A DNA stretch of 64,000 nt from Caldilineaceae bacterium. Its GTDB lineage: Bacteria > Chloroflexota > Anaerolineae > Caldilineales > Caldilineaceae. The DNA lies in contig OY282376.1 of the NCBI GenBank assembly GCA_958295845.1, forward strand, positions 3,299,022 to 3,363,021, written 5' to 3'. Positions 54,968-63,986 of the stretch are shown here, in pieces. Below the pieces are notes generated by a model. That model was not told the DNA's origin. It did no database searches and was given only the letters and a program-made list of their open reading frames with translations. The position numbers and the translations under genes were made by a program. Position 1 is the stretch's first letter. Each line of letters starts with the position of its first letter.

Positions 54968-55843
54968 TCAGCGGACCTCGCCTGTCACGCTGCGGGCTTG
55001 CCGCGTGAATCCTTCCTTTGACCACGCCGCCCGGTTTCCGATGCGTTTACACAACCAGTCGTACAGGGCCAGAGCAGCCTCCTGTGAACGCCAGTCTTCC
55101 CAACCAGATCGGGCATACAGGCCCGGAATTTCGGTGCGGGCTGTTCGCTTGCCACCACCACCGTCGCCAGAAACGTAACTGTCCACAACCACTCGGTCGC
55201 AGACTTCGAGGAGTTGCTTTCCAAAAGCCTCGACGGAGGAGTAGGGAAGACAAGGGCTGACGGTGACTTGGGTAGCTATGCCGCGTTTTCTGGCTTGGCG
55301 CACAGTATTCAGGCGTTGCTGAATCGAGGGACAGTGGGGGGTCAGGTTTCTACGTACGTCTTCTCGATCTGTTTCGATTGTGAAGTTGAGCAGGAGTCGT
55401 TGCCCCAAAGCAGCCATGATGTCGAAATCCCTTGACGCGAGCGGGGCGCGGGTCTGGACCACAAGGAGGCCGGGGGGCATTTCTTGAAACACGGAGAGAC
55501 AGCGTCGGGTCAGACGGTAGGTTCGTTCTGCGCTTTGATACGGATCCGTTGACGACGACATGAAAATGGCTGCGCTATCAAGGGCATCACGGCGATGCAG
55601 TCTTTCCAGCTCCTGCTCCAGTTTTTCGGCGATTCCTACTTTGGGATAGACGTAGTTTCCCCATTCCAACCCACCGTTGTAGAAGCGATGGACGTTGGAC
55701 TGACTCACATAACAGTAGGTGCAGCCAAACCGGCAGCCGATGTAGGGCTGAAGCGTATGGCTGAAGCCCTTCAGGAACCCGCCGGTTTTGGTCAGGGCGC
55801 TGCGTGCAGAACGTTCATGCAGCAGTGTTTCTGGCTTAGTCAT
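54968..55843 (-). CDS. SPL-family radical SAM protein (Rv2578c-like)
   Basis: 291 residues. GCRFGCTYCYVSQSNVHRF supplies the CxxxCxxC cluster site immediately after LKGFSHTLQPYI. Further ESxxTDPYQ-like SSSTDPYQSAERTYRLTRRC, VVQTRAPLASRDFDIMAALG and LNFTIETDREDVRR. This clade is related to spore photoproduct lyase but lacks a spore context; function unknown. Start region faces the Nudix gene across a divergent promoter. Confidence 0.88.
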   Translation of the reverse strand: MTKPETLLHERSARSALTKTGGFLKGFSHTLQPYIGCRFGCTYCYVSQSNVHRFYNGGLEWGNYVYPKVGIAEKLEQELERLHRRDALDSAAIFMSSSTDPYQSAERTYRLTRRCLSVFQEMPPGLLVVQTRAPLASRDFDIMAALGQRLLLNFTIETDREDVRRNLTPHCPSIQQRLNTVRQARKRGIATQVTVSPCLPYSSVEAFGKQLLEVCDRVVVDSYVSGDGGGGKRTARTEIPGLYARSGWEDWRSQEAALALYDWLCKRIGNRAAWSKEGFTRQARSVTGEVR

Positions 55844-55916
55844 GGGAGTCGTTTCACCAGCGTTGAATGTTGGTCAAGTATACCACTTCCACAGAGCAGG
55901 TGCTATACTAGTCGAA

Positions 55917-56495
55917 ATGAACAGGACGTTCCAATTCTGCCCTTATTGCGCCAGCCCGGTCGTGGAAGAGGTGCGATTCAACGCCTTGCGGCCGGTCTGC
56001 TCGGCGTGTGAATTCGTCCAATTCCTCGATCCCAAGGTTGCTGTCATCGCCCTCGTTTTGCACGGGGACAAAGTCCTCTTGATTCAGAGGGCCGTGGACC
56101 CAGGGAAGGGGGAGTGGTCCTTGCCAGGCGGCTACATGGATGCCGGGGAGATGCCGAGGGAGGCGCTGCAGCGTGAGATGATGGAGGAGGTCGGCCTGCC
56201 CACGAAGGTTGGCGAGCTGCTCGATATCTTTCCGATGGTCAATGACGGAGGCGACCGGATAGGGATAGTTTTGGCGTTTCAAGGAGAGCCAATGGATTCG
56301 CCGGAGATTCCCTTTGTAGCAGACGACGCGCAGGACGCAGGGTGGTTCAAGGCAGATGGGATTCCTGCAGAGTTGGCCTTTGAATCGACTGAAACGCTGC
56401 TGGAGAATTGGAAGGCTTCGACTCGGTATACCCGCGGAGAATGGGGCCAAGAGACCGAAACTCACACTCATGACCGGCCTAACCGAGCTTGCTGA
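55917..56495 (+). CDS. Nudix hydrolase with N-terminal zinc ribbon
   Basis: 192 residues from ATG 55917. Zinc ribbon CPYCASPVVEEVRFNALRPV-CSAC, then the Nudix fold KVAVIALVLHGDKVLLIQRA and the Nudix box GGYMDAGEMPREALQREMME-EVGL (GX5EX7REUXEEXGU satisfied). Hydrolyses a nucleoside diphosphate linked to another group; ADP-ribose or NADH-type substrates are likely for this ribbon-Nudix layout. Stop overlaps the next start by one base (TGATG). Confidence 0.92.
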   Translation: MNRTFQFCPYCASPVVEEVRFNALRPVCSACEFVQFLDPKVAVIALVLHGDKVLLIQRAVDPGKGEWSLPGGYMDAGEMPREALQREMMEEVGLPTKVGELLDIFPMVNDGGDRIGIVLAFQGEPMDSPEIPFVADDAQDAGWFKADGIPAELAFESTETLLENWKASTRYTRGEWGQETETHTHDRPNRAC

Positions 56496-57643
56496 TGAAT
56501 CGAACCCCTCGCGCTGAAGGGACCAGTTCTGGTTCTGCCCCGCCCATTCAACCTGATCATAAACCTGAGACGAAAGATGCTGACGGCCGGAGGGAAGTTG
56601 GCACCTGTCTAGTAACCGGCGGCGCCGGTTTCCTGGGCATCAATCTTGTCCGCTTCCTGAGTGAGAGGGGGATCCAGGTCGTTTCGCTCGACGTTGCCCC
56701 ATTCGATTATCCTGAGAGGGACTCGGTCAAGGTTCTTGACGGGGACATTCGCGATATAGGTGCAGTCCGTGAAGCGATGGAGGGCGTGGACCTGGTCGTT
56801 CACGCGGCGGCGGCTTTGCCTCTGTACAGCGCGGAGGAGATTTTTTCGACGGACGTTGACGGAATACGCAATGTTCTGGAGGCGGCTTACGAGTCAGGGA
56901 TAAACCGGTTGATCCACATCTCGTCCACGGCGGTCTACGGCATCCCGGATCACCATCCCCTGAAGGAGGAGGACCGTCTGCACGGTGTTGGCCCATACGG
57001 GGAAGCCAAGATCGAGGCGGAAGAGATTTGCCAGCAATTCAGGGAAAAGGGAATGTGTGTTCCCATTATCCGTCCCAAATCGTTTGTCGGCCCTGAGCGG
57101 CTTGGGGTCTTCGCCCTGTTCTACGATTGGGCGAAGGACGGTAAGAACTTTCCCATGTTGGGAAGTGGGAAGAATCGGTATCAGTTGCTGGACGTAGAGG
57201 ATCTGTGCGCTGCAATTTACCTGGCTGCCACATTGCCAGACTCACTTGTCAACAGTACATTCAATATCGGTGCGACCGAGTTTGATACGATGAAAGAGGA
57301 CTATCAGGCTGTCCTCGACTACGCCGGTCACGGTAAACGCATCATCCCGCTGCCAGCCGCGCCGGCCATCTGGACCTTACGGTTACTGGAAAAGCTGGGG
57401 ATTTCGCCTCTTTACAAGTGGGTTTACGAGACGGCGGCGACCGACTCTTTTGTGGATGTGGCAAAGGCGCAGCGTCTTCTCGGTTGGAATCCGGAATTCA
57501 GCAACCAGGAGGCGTTGGTACGGAACTACGTTTGGTATATCGAAAACCTGGCCAGCTTTGAGGGAAGAAGCGGCGTCTCCCATCGTGTGCCGTGGAGTCA
57601 AGGCATCTTAAAACTGGCGAAGGTGTTCTTCTCTTTTCCCTGA
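56495..57643 (+). CDS. NAD-dependent epimerase/dehydratase family protein
   Basis: About 382 residues. Extended SDR: CLVTGGAGFLGINLVRFLSE (GxxGxxG), VVSLDVAPFDYPERD, DIRDIGAVREAMEGVDLVVH-AAAALPLYSAEE, catalytic Ser in HISSTAVYGIPDHHPL and Y-x3-K in YGEAK. DVEDLCAAIYLAATLP and a long C-terminal substrate domain. Nucleotide-sugar or sterol-type epimerase/dehydrogenase; no glycan cluster nearby. First 30 residues are low-complexity. Translationally coupled to the Nudix gene. Confidence 0.88.
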   Translation: MNRTPRAEGTSSGSAPPIQPDHKPETKDADGRREVGTCLVTGGAGFLGINLVRFLSERGIQVVSLDVAPFDYPERDSVKVLDGDIRDIGAVREAMEGVDLVVHAAAALPLYSAEEIFSTDVDGIRNVLEAAYESGINRLIHISSTAVYGIPDHHPLKEEDRLHGVGPYGEAKIEAEEICQQFREKGMCVPIIRPKSFVGPERLGVFALFYDWAKDGKNFPMLGSGKNRYQLLDVEDLCAAIYLAATLPDSLVNSTFNIGATEFDTMKEDYQAVLDYAGHGKRIIPLPAAPAIWTLRLLEKLGISPLYKWVYETAATDSFVDVAKAQRLLGWNPEFSNQEALVRNYVWYIENLASFEGRSGVSHRVPWSQGILKLAKVFFSFP

Positions 57644-57682
57644 GGGAGGGACCAACCTCCGAGCAGGTCTACCCCTTTTCCT

Positions 57683-58147
57683 TTATTTATCCTCCTCGTC
57701 GCTCTCATCGTTTTCGAATTCCACGGGAATGTCTTGCGGGGGAGGAGGCTGTTCCTGTTCTTCTTCAAAGTTGTCGGCGAACTTCCTGACTTCGGCCGCG
57801 GCAGACCTCAGGCCGACTGTTAGCCCTTCCTTAAGTTCGCCGGCGAGTTCGCTTTCGCGAATGTGGCTGGCCACCCGGGCCGCCTGTTCCTGCACTTCCT
57901 GGCCCTGTTCGCTGCGGCTGAATCGCTCGAGGGCCTCTTCGAGGCTGCCGACCAGCGAACCAAGCCCGCGACGCAGTTCGTTTTCCAACTGAAGACGCTG
58001 CTCACTGCTCCAGACGGTGCGCGCAGCGCGTGCCATGGCTTCGACAAGTTGGTGAATCTCTTCGGTGAGGTCGTCGCTCTTGTTGAAGTTCCCTGGTTCT
58101 TCGCCGGGGTCCTGCTGATCGCTTTCTTGTGTGCACTCTTCTTCCAT
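57683..58147 (-). CDS. Acidic helical hypothetical protein
   Basis: 154 residues, not recognised. Acidic, Gln/Pro-rich ends around a helical middle (DDLTEEIHQLVEAMARAART-VWSSEQRLQLENELRRGLGS; EEALERFSRSEQGQEVQEQA) with heptad-like spacing that could form coiled coil. PPPP near the C-terminus. Composition is that of a soluble, possibly disordered accessory protein. Divergent from the epimerase end and close to the amidase gene on the same strand. Confidence 0.6.
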   Translation of the reverse strand: MEEECTQESDQQDPGEEPGNFNKSDDLTEEIHQLVEAMARAARTVWSSEQRLQLENELRRGLGSLVGSLEEALERFSRSEQGQEVQEQAARVASHIRESELAGELKEGLTVGLRSAAAEVRKFADNFEEEQEQPPPPQDIPVEFENDESDEEDK

Positions 58148-58175
58148 TGTTGCCTCCCTGATTGCGAGCTTACAC

Positions 58176-59501
58176 TTACTTTACGTCTGACGGGCGCCGC
58201 GGTTTCAAACCGGCGTCGAGTGCGTTTTGCCAGCCATCAAACTCCTGTTCCAACGCCGTAGCCAGCGCCAGAACAATGTCCTCGCGCCATGGGTGGGAGA
58301 TGATCTGAACAGCGACCGGGAGACCTTCGTCATCGACGGCAACCGGAACGACAGCTGCGGGATAGCCGGTCAGGTTGAAGGGAACGGTGTAGTCGAAACG
58401 CTGGTTGTCGCGGGTGCCGATTGCAGGGGCGGTGTGGTGGACAGCAGGACAGAGTATGGCGTCGTAGTAACGGATAAACTGGAGTAGATTGGTGCGGAAC
58501 TGGTCCCAGGCGTGGAGCAGCTCAACAACGTCCTGACCGCGTGTCCCTGCCATTTGGCGCCAGCCGCGGTCGAGGTCGCGTGCGCCTCCTACCAGGTCGA
58601 GAGGGCGGTTCTCAACCACCTGGATGCCGGCGCGTGCCAGCGCTTGCCCCGACGCCCCGACGGCATTTGCCACCGCGGATGTCACAAGGGAGGAAGGGTC
58701 GTAGGGAAAGGAGGCAATTGTCAAGTCGCGTAGCGGCAGCTGTTCGGGATCGTAAATTGGTTTGGCAACGACGCCGGCATCGTGATAGTCGGGCCCTGAA
58801 ATCGTCCTCAAGGCGAGTAGAAGATCTTCGGTGCGGCGGGCGGCAGGCCCGATCTGGGTGCGTTGATCGGTAAACCCGCCAGGCTGGTTGTATACGCCTG
58901 AATTGGGGACGCGGCCCTGCGTCGGCTTGATAGCGGTAATGCCGCAGAAGGCAGCGGGTATACGGAGTCCGCCGCCGGTATCGCTGCCCAGTCCTAAGGG
59001 AGAGGCGCCGGCTGCAATGAGGGCAGCTTCGCCACCGCTGCTGCCGCCTGGGGAGTGGCTGGCGTTGTGCGGATTGTATGTTTGGCCAATTATCGCGTTT
59101 TCGGTATCTGGGCCGGTACCCGACGGCGGGCAGTTGGTTTTGGCCAGAAGAATCGCTCCGGCCTGCTTCATCCTGGTAACGACAGTCGCGTCTGTACGCG
59201 GGGTGAGTCTGTCGCGAATTCGAGTTTCCAACCGGCTCTGGAGGCCGGAGGTTTTGAATGTGTCCTTGACGGTGAAGGGCAGACCGTGAAGGGGACCGAG
59301 CTCCTCGCCCTGGGCCTGTTTCTGGTCAGCCAAGTTGGCCTGTTCGAGCGCGTCGTCGGCTGCCACTGTTACGGCGTTCAGCCGGGCATTGACAGTCTCA
59401 AGGCGCGCTTGAAAGGCCGTGACGACCTCCTGAGCGGAGAGTTCACGCGCGTGGATTGCGCGGATCAGTTGGGTGGCTGTAGAGAAACAGATTTCCTCCA
59501 T
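58176..59501 (-). CDS. Amidase signature family protein with Gly in place of the nucleophilic Ser
   Basis: 441 residues from ATG 59501 (MEEICFSTATQLIRAIHARE); an upstream frame runs into a repeat. The amidase signature Lys is K79 in LHGLPFTVKDTF and the cis-Ser pair is in SPGGSSGGEAAL (S154/S155). The position of the nucleophile, Ser in GSDxGGSxR, is Gly178: LGLGSDTGGGLRIPAAFCG (codons GGC GGC GGA). The rest (RVPNSGVYNQPGGF, C-terminal FNLTGYPAAVVPVAVDDEGL-PVAVQII) is normal. Possibly inactive or uses another residue. Confidence 0.86.
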   Translation of the reverse strand: MEEICFSTATQLIRAIHARELSAQEVVTAFQARLETVNARLNAVTVAADDALEQANLADQKQAQGEELGPLHGLPFTVKDTFKTSGLQSRLETRIRDRLTPRTDATVVTRMKQAGAILLAKTNCPPSGTGPDTENAIIGQTYNPHNASHSPGGSSGGEAALIAAGASPLGLGSDTGGGLRIPAAFCGITAIKPTQGRVPNSGVYNQPGGFTDQRTQIGPAARRTEDLLLALRTISGPDYHDAGVVAKPIYDPEQLPLRDLTIASFPYDPSSLVTSAVANAVGASGQALARAGIQVVENRPLDLVGGARDLDRGWRQMAGTRGQDVVELLHAWDQFRTNLLQFIRYYDAILCPAVHHTAPAIGTRDNQRFDYTVPFNLTGYPAAVVPVAVDDEGLPVAVQIISHPWREDIVLALATALEQEFDGWQNALDAGLKPRRPSDVK

Positions 59502-59624
59502 CGCCCATATCCTACCGCAGTAGAGGTTCCGCATCAACCGGACGCGTTCCGGCGGTTGCATTACAGCATTGGGGGCGAAGGACGGGATGGATGCGGTCCA
59601 GATTTGGGGAAGGAATTGCTTGGC

Positions 59625-59668
59625 TGGGGGGCATGCCCGAGTGGCTGAAATCGCAAACCGGTTTTGGG
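59625..59668 (+). other. tRNA-like 5' fragment (Leu/Ser type)
   Basis: GGGGGGCATGCCCGAGTGGC followed by TGAAATCGCAAACCGGTTTT resembles the acceptor strand, D-arm and start of the anticodon arm of a class II tRNA. It breaks off before a full anticodon arm can fold and has no T-arm; repeat DNA follows directly. Probably a tRNA remnant. Confidence 0.4.
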
Positions 59669-59682
59669 AGAGGCAGAGGGCA

Positions 59683-59730
59683 CGCACAAGGCCTGCCCCT
59701 ACAGGACCTTTGAGGGGGAAGGCGGGGGAA
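59683..59730 (+). repeat. Single partial unit of the 71-bp repeat
   Basis: GAGGGCACGCACAAGGCCTG then CCCCTACAGGACCTTTGAGG: the hairpin and first part of the repeat found at 30108-30360, with two changes. Confidence 0.75.
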
Positions 59731-59785
59731 CAGCGAACTGAAGGGGTCAGTGAGTTCAGACAGTATTTGGGGATAGACACTGTTG

Positions 59786-59960
59786 GCTAGACACCTTGCT
59801 CTAGACAGCTTGCCGGCGAAGAATAGACACGTTGGTCTAGTAAGGGCGGGGCGTTGCGGGGGCGCAGCCCCTGCACAAGAGAGGGCCGAAGGCCCGAACG
59901 CACAACTGCAGGGGTCAGTGGTCAGGGGTCAGAGAGGGGGCGATTCTTCGGGGATGGATG
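59786..59960 (+). repeat. Dispersed two-hairpin GC-rich repeat, copy 4
   Basis: GACACTGTTGGCTAGACACC and TTGCCGGCGAAGAATAGACA precede the core GGGCGGGGCGTTGCGGGGGC, hairpin arms GCGGGGGC/GCCCCTGC as in copy 2, and GGGCCGAAGGCCC. It ends in GCAGGGGTCAGTGGTCAGGG, the GGGGTCA-type tail also present after copy 2. Confidence 0.82.
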
Positions 59961-60081
59961 TGAGGACTGGACACGGTCTGTTCGATACTACGGGGGCGCG
60001 AAATGATTACTTGCACACAACGGCGCGTAGTCGTATTCTTTAGGTAGCCTTGTTATGCGAATTCATACTGGGAATTCAACG

Positions 60082-61587
60082 ATGACGCGTCCGAACGTTT
60101 TGTTTCTTTTTTCCGACGAGCACAGCTATCGCGGCCTGAGCTTGCTTGAGGGACAGGTCGGCGAACCAGTTCATACACCTACTTTGGACGGATTGGCGGG
60201 GCAGGGCGCCTACTTCAGCAGCGCCTACTGCCAGTCGCCGCTGTGCACTCCTTCGCGGATCTGCCTGCTGACGGGGCGGTCTCCGATGACCAGCGGGGGC
60301 TGGTCGAATGGGTCCTACCTGAGACCGGAGATTCCGACGATACCGTCGGTTTTTGGCAACGCCGGTTACACGACCTGCCTAGTTGGCAAGATGCACCTTG
60401 GAGGCACAAACCAGCTGGCTGGATTTGGGCACAGACCTTACGGCGATCTGACTGGGGGGGCCGGGCACCAGCGGGACCCGCTGTCGGAGCGGGAGGGCGG
60501 CTTTGCGATGCGCAGCCGGACCGCGGATGCCGGTGTAACTGAAATTCCGGAGAGCGCATTGCAGGAGCAGGTGATCGTGCGTGAGACGATCTCTTTTCTG
60601 CGAGAACAGGTAGCCGCCCAGCCTGAAAAGCCCTGGTTTCTGTGCGCGTCCTTCAGCCGACCCCACTTTCCGCTGACCGCGCCGGGGCGGTTCTTCAACA
60701 GGTACTGGCCGGAACAGGTGACGCCTCCCAAGGTGGGGCGAACAGGCGACACTGCAAATCACCCAATGACGGTGGGCATGGCAAAGGGATTCCGTACTGA
60801 GGAGGTTTCGGAGCAGGAGATGATGAAGGCGAGGGCGGCCTACTTCGCTTGCATTGACTATTTGGACGAAATCCTTGGCGATCTTCTCCATCTGATGGAA
60901 CGGAGCGGTCTACTTGACAACACGATCATCGTGTACACCTCGGACCATGGAGAAATGGCCGGGGAGCACGGGATGTGGTGGAAGAATTCGTGGCACGAGG
61001 CCGCGGCGCGAGTGCCGCTGATTATACAAACTCCTTCTCAGCGGCGTGGAGACAGGCCCAGCACGCGTGTGGACACGCCTGTCGGCCTGGCGGACCTTTT
61101 CCCGACATTGTGCGGGCTGGCGGACATCGAGGCACCGGAGGGACTGGAGGGGCGCGATCTCTCAGACGCCGTGTCGACCGGGACCGAGCCGGGGACAGAG
61201 CCTGTTTTTGTGGACAATCCGCTGCCGCGCTGGGGAGAGGGGAGCGAGAATCGAATTGTGCGCCTGGGACAGTATAAGCTAGTCCGATTTCGGGGAATGC
61301 GACCGCACCTGCTGTTTGATCTGGAAGCGGATCCCCTGGAACAGCGCAATTTGCTGGAGCGGGGCACAGAGGCGGAGATGGCGGTAGGGCGAGAATTGAA
61401 AGCACTGGTCGACGGTTCGTGGGACTTCGACGCTGCCGCGGCGCAGAGACGAAAGGATGAGGAAGAGCTTGGTCGGAACTCAATGGGTGAGGGGGTTGGC
61501 AGACACGGAAACTGCTATCACATGCCGGACGGCCGGGTTGTTGCCGCTGACACGCCGCTCTATGAACCTACGGTTATCGAGGTATAG
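60082..61587 (+). CDS. Sulfatase (formylglycine type)
   Basis: 501 residues from ATG 60082 (MTRPNVLFLFSDEHSYR); an ATG at 60055 is an alternative. Alkaline-phosphatase-fold sulfatase: metal site FLFSDEH at the start, the modified-cysteine motif CTPSR at residues 55-59 (SPLCTPSRICLLTGRSPMTS), then MHLGGTNQ, CASFSRPHFPLTAPGRFF, and the second metal site YTSDHGEMAGEHGMWWKNSW. Cytoplasmic by sequence, since no signal peptide is seen. Cleaves a sulfate ester; substrate unknown. Needs formylglycine-generating enzyme, which is not in the window. Confidence 0.92.
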   Translation: MTRPNVLFLFSDEHSYRGLSLLEGQVGEPVHTPTLDGLAGQGAYFSSAYCQSPLCTPSRICLLTGRSPMTSGGWSNGSYLRPEIPTIPSVFGNAGYTTCLVGKMHLGGTNQLAGFGHRPYGDLTGGAGHQRDPLSEREGGFAMRSRTADAGVTEIPESALQEQVIVRETISFLREQVAAQPEKPWFLCASFSRPHFPLTAPGRFFNRYWPEQVTPPKVGRTGDTANHPMTVGMAKGFRTEEVSEQEMMKARAAYFACIDYLDEILGDLLHLMERSGLLDNTIIVYTSDHGEMAGEHGMWWKNSWHEAAARVPLIIQTPSQRRGDRPSTRVDTPVGLADLFPTLCGLADIEAPEGLEGRDLSDAVSTGTEPGTEPVFVDNPLPRWGEGSENRIVRLGQYKLVRFRGMRPHLLFDLEADPLEQRNLLERGTEAEMAVGRELKALVDGSWDFDAAAAQRRKDEEELGRNSMGEGVGRHGNCYHMPDGRVVAADTPLYEPTVIEV

Positions 61588-61842
61588 TAATCAATAAGAG
61601 TAGCGTTCAAACTGCTGCTTCAGAGTGGGGAATTATACCTTTGAACTGGATTGTTCGGGGACCGGCGCAGAATCAGGGAGCGAAAGTCTGGACGTATCTG
61701 AAGGGCGGCTGAAAACTCCGACTACCGCGTGGAGTCCGAGGGCAAATGCGGTGTCAGGTTTGCCTTGACCTGTTTCCCGATATTGCGACGTGGGGAAGCA
61801 TTGGGGGCATTGGTGCAGGTCACCTCTACAAAGGAGGCAAGT

Positions 61843-62466
61843 ATGTCGGTCGTTACGATTTCCCGTGAACTGGGCTCGCGAGGCACACGCATTGCAGAGG
61901 CTGTAGGCCACGAGTTGAACGCGACTTGTATCGATAAGGAGGTACTTGCGGAGATGGCCCGCCAGGCCGGTGTGGAGGTCGAAGTCATCGTTGAGGCCGA
62001 AGAGAAGCTGATGTCACGGGCGGGAATGGTAAGTCAGGAGATGCGTTCGCTTTTCTCTGCAGATCCGAATCGGCGTAACAGGCCCATGGATCAGGCAACG
62101 TATGTGGAGGGGATGGCAAGCGCGATACTGGCGCTGGCAGAGAAGGGAGATGTTGTACTCATTGGGCGGGGTTCTCAGTTGATTCTCGAAGATCACCCGA
62201 CGGCTCTACACGTCCATCTCTATGCGGCGCCGGAGATCAGGGCTCGCCGCGTACAACGCCGCCGGGGTATGGCCGAAGCCAAGACTGCCGAGCGTATAAT
62301 AGGCTTGGCGGATGAGCAGCGCCGCAACTGGTACCAGAGATTCTATACCAGTGCAGATTGGAAAAACAGCCGGCACTATCACTTGATGTTGGACACGGGC
62401 CGCATCCCTGAGGCCACAGCGGTGGCATTGATCGTACACGCGGCGCGAACGGCAAGGCCTGACTGA
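61843..62466 (+). CDS. Cytidylate kinase-like family protein (PF13189 type)
   Basis: 207 residues from ATG 61843, preceded by AAGGAGG. P-loop-like start VTISRELGSRGTRIAEAVGH, then DKEVLAEMARQAGVEVEVIV. VLIGRGSQLILEDHPTALHV-HLYAAPEIRARRVQRRRGMA is the lid/sensor region with Arg-rich loop, and NSRHYHLMLDTGRIP near the end. The family is annotated as cytidylate kinase-like; true substrate unknown. Ends 11 bp before the SH3 lipoprotein gene. Confidence 0.88.
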   Translation: MSVVTISRELGSRGTRIAEAVGHELNATCIDKEVLAEMARQAGVEVEVIVEAEEKLMSRAGMVSQEMRSLFSADPNRRNRPMDQATYVEGMASAILALAEKGDVVLIGRGSQLILEDHPTALHVHLYAAPEIRARRVQRRRGMAEAKTAERIIGLADEQRRNWYQRFYTSADWKNSRHYHLMLDTGRIPEATAVALIVHAARTARPD

Positions 62467-62477
62467 GAGGAGTACAC

Positions 62478-63986
62478 ATGGATGACAAGCGACCACGCAG
62501 CCAGTTTACGACTGCGTCTCAATTGAAGGAGGGGTCTAGAGGAGTTGGCAGGCTATTCGCGGGCCCGCGCGCGTTGATTCTGGGTGCTCTCTTGTTTGGC
62601 ATGGCTCTTTTTGGTGCGTGCGGTCAGGGCGATGACGAGGGACCTGCCCCTGCACCAGGACTGACGAGTACGGCCACTGCTCTGCCCGCGGTCGTAACAT
62701 ACACTCCAGTGCCGCCGACGGCGACCAATCCTCCACTTCCCGTACCCACAGAAACATCACCTGCCACACCGACTCCGACAGTCGCGGCTACCGACGAGGC
62801 GCCGGCTGAAGGTGAGACAGATTCAGGTTCGACAGATGCGATGGCGCCGCCGGCAAGCGATGCGCAGGTTACAGTCCTTGGGGAGATGAACATTCGAGGC
62901 GGGCCAGATACAGATTATGAAGTCATTGGCGACGCGGTTGCAGGAGAGACGTTTGCCATCACTGGCAAGAATGAAGAGGGCGACTGGTGGCAGATAGATT
63001 TCCGAGGCGAACCTGGGTGGATCTTTGCGCCCTATGTGGTGGCTGCCGACGAGGAGGACGTGCCAGTCGTTGGTATGGCGATGGACGAGACCCCGGTCGC
63101 GGAGGAGGAGACGACAGAGACTTCGCCGCCGACTGAGGACGCGATCGTTACTGTCGATGGCGACCTGAACGTACGCAGTGGCCCGGGAGAGGAATACGAC
63201 AGGATCGGGGGGGCCGCGGCCGGAGAGGCGTTTGTCATCACCGGCAAGAGCGAGGACGGAGAGTGGTGGCAGATCGACTTTGATGATCAGACCGGGTGGA
63301 TCTACGCGCCATTTGCGACGGCTGCCAACGCGGAGAACGTGCCCATCGTCGGGGACTCGATGACGGAAACGCCGGCGCCAGCGGACACGACGGAGCCGGT
63401 TGCACCGGGGGCCGGGAGCGCATTGGTGACGATGATCGGCGATATGAATGTCCGTGAAGGACCAGGCACCGACTACGCCAGGTTTGGCGGGGCCAATGAG
63501 GGAGAGACGTTCGCCATTACCGGAAAGAGCGCGGACGGTGAGTGGTGGCAGATAGACTTTGACGGTGAGCCCGGGTGGGTCTATGCGCCGTTTGTGACGG
63601 CTACGAATACTGAGAATGTGCCGACAGTCGGGGAATCTACAGCACAGACTCCGGTAGAGGCTGTGGCGACTGTTGGCGGGGACCTGAATGTACGGGATGG
63701 TCCGGGCACCGACTACACCAGGATTGGCGGGGCCACCACAGGCGAGGCGTTTTCCATCACCGGAAAGAGCGCGGACGGCGAGTGGTGGCAGATTGACTTT
63801 GACGGTGAGTCCGGGTGGATATATGCCCCGTTTGTAAATGCGACAGACGCAGAAAACGTGCCAATCGTTGCGCCGCCCTCGACACAAGAAGCGCAGGGCT
63901 CCGCTTCACCTGAATCTGACCGGCGCACGGCGATTGGCGGCAGGGCTGGTGGTGATGCGCTGGTCGTACAGTTTGAGGAAGAGTAA
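62478..63986 (+). CDS. Lipoprotein with four SH3-like domains
   Basis: 502 residues. About 30 charged residues precede the hydrophobic signal (ALILGALLFGMALFGAC), lipobox LFGAC with Cys48. A Thr/Pro-rich spacer follows (to ~125), then four bacterial SH3 (SH3_3) repeats beginning near residues 130, 222, 316 and 397. Each has the pattern MNIRxGPxxDYxxIGxAxxG, ExFAITGKxxxGxWWQIDF, GxxGWIYAPFV; repeats 3 and 4 are the most alike. Extracytoplasmic, probably binds cell-wall glycan or protein; complete within the window. Confidence 0.9.
   Translation: MDDKRPRSQFTTASQLKEGSRGVGRLFAGPRALILGALLFGMALFGACGQGDDEGPAPAPGLTSTATALPAVVTYTPVPPTATNPPLPVPTETSPATPTPTVAATDEAPAEGETDSGSTDAMAPPASDAQVTVLGEMNIRGGPDTDYEVIGDAVAGETFAITGKNEEGDWWQIDFRGEPGWIFAPYVVAADEEDVPVVGMAMDETPVAEEETTETSPPTEDAIVTVDGDLNVRSGPGEEYDRIGGAAAGEAFVITGKSEDGEWWQIDFDDQTGWIYAPFATAANAENVPIVGDSMTETPAPADTTEPVAPGAGSALVTMIGDMNVREGPGTDYARFGGANEGETFAITGKSADGEWWQIDFDGEPGWVYAPFVTATNTENVPTVGESTAQTPVEAVATVGGDLNVRDGPGTDYTRIGGATTGEAFSITGKSADGEWWQIDFDGESGWIYAPFVNATDAENVPIVAPPSTQEAQGSASPESDRRTAIGGRAGGDALVVQFEEE

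Noticed and set aside
59502..59780. Longer amidase N-terminus
   Set aside because: Extends through the tRNA-like fragment and repeat DNA; family homology starts at the Met encoded at 59501.
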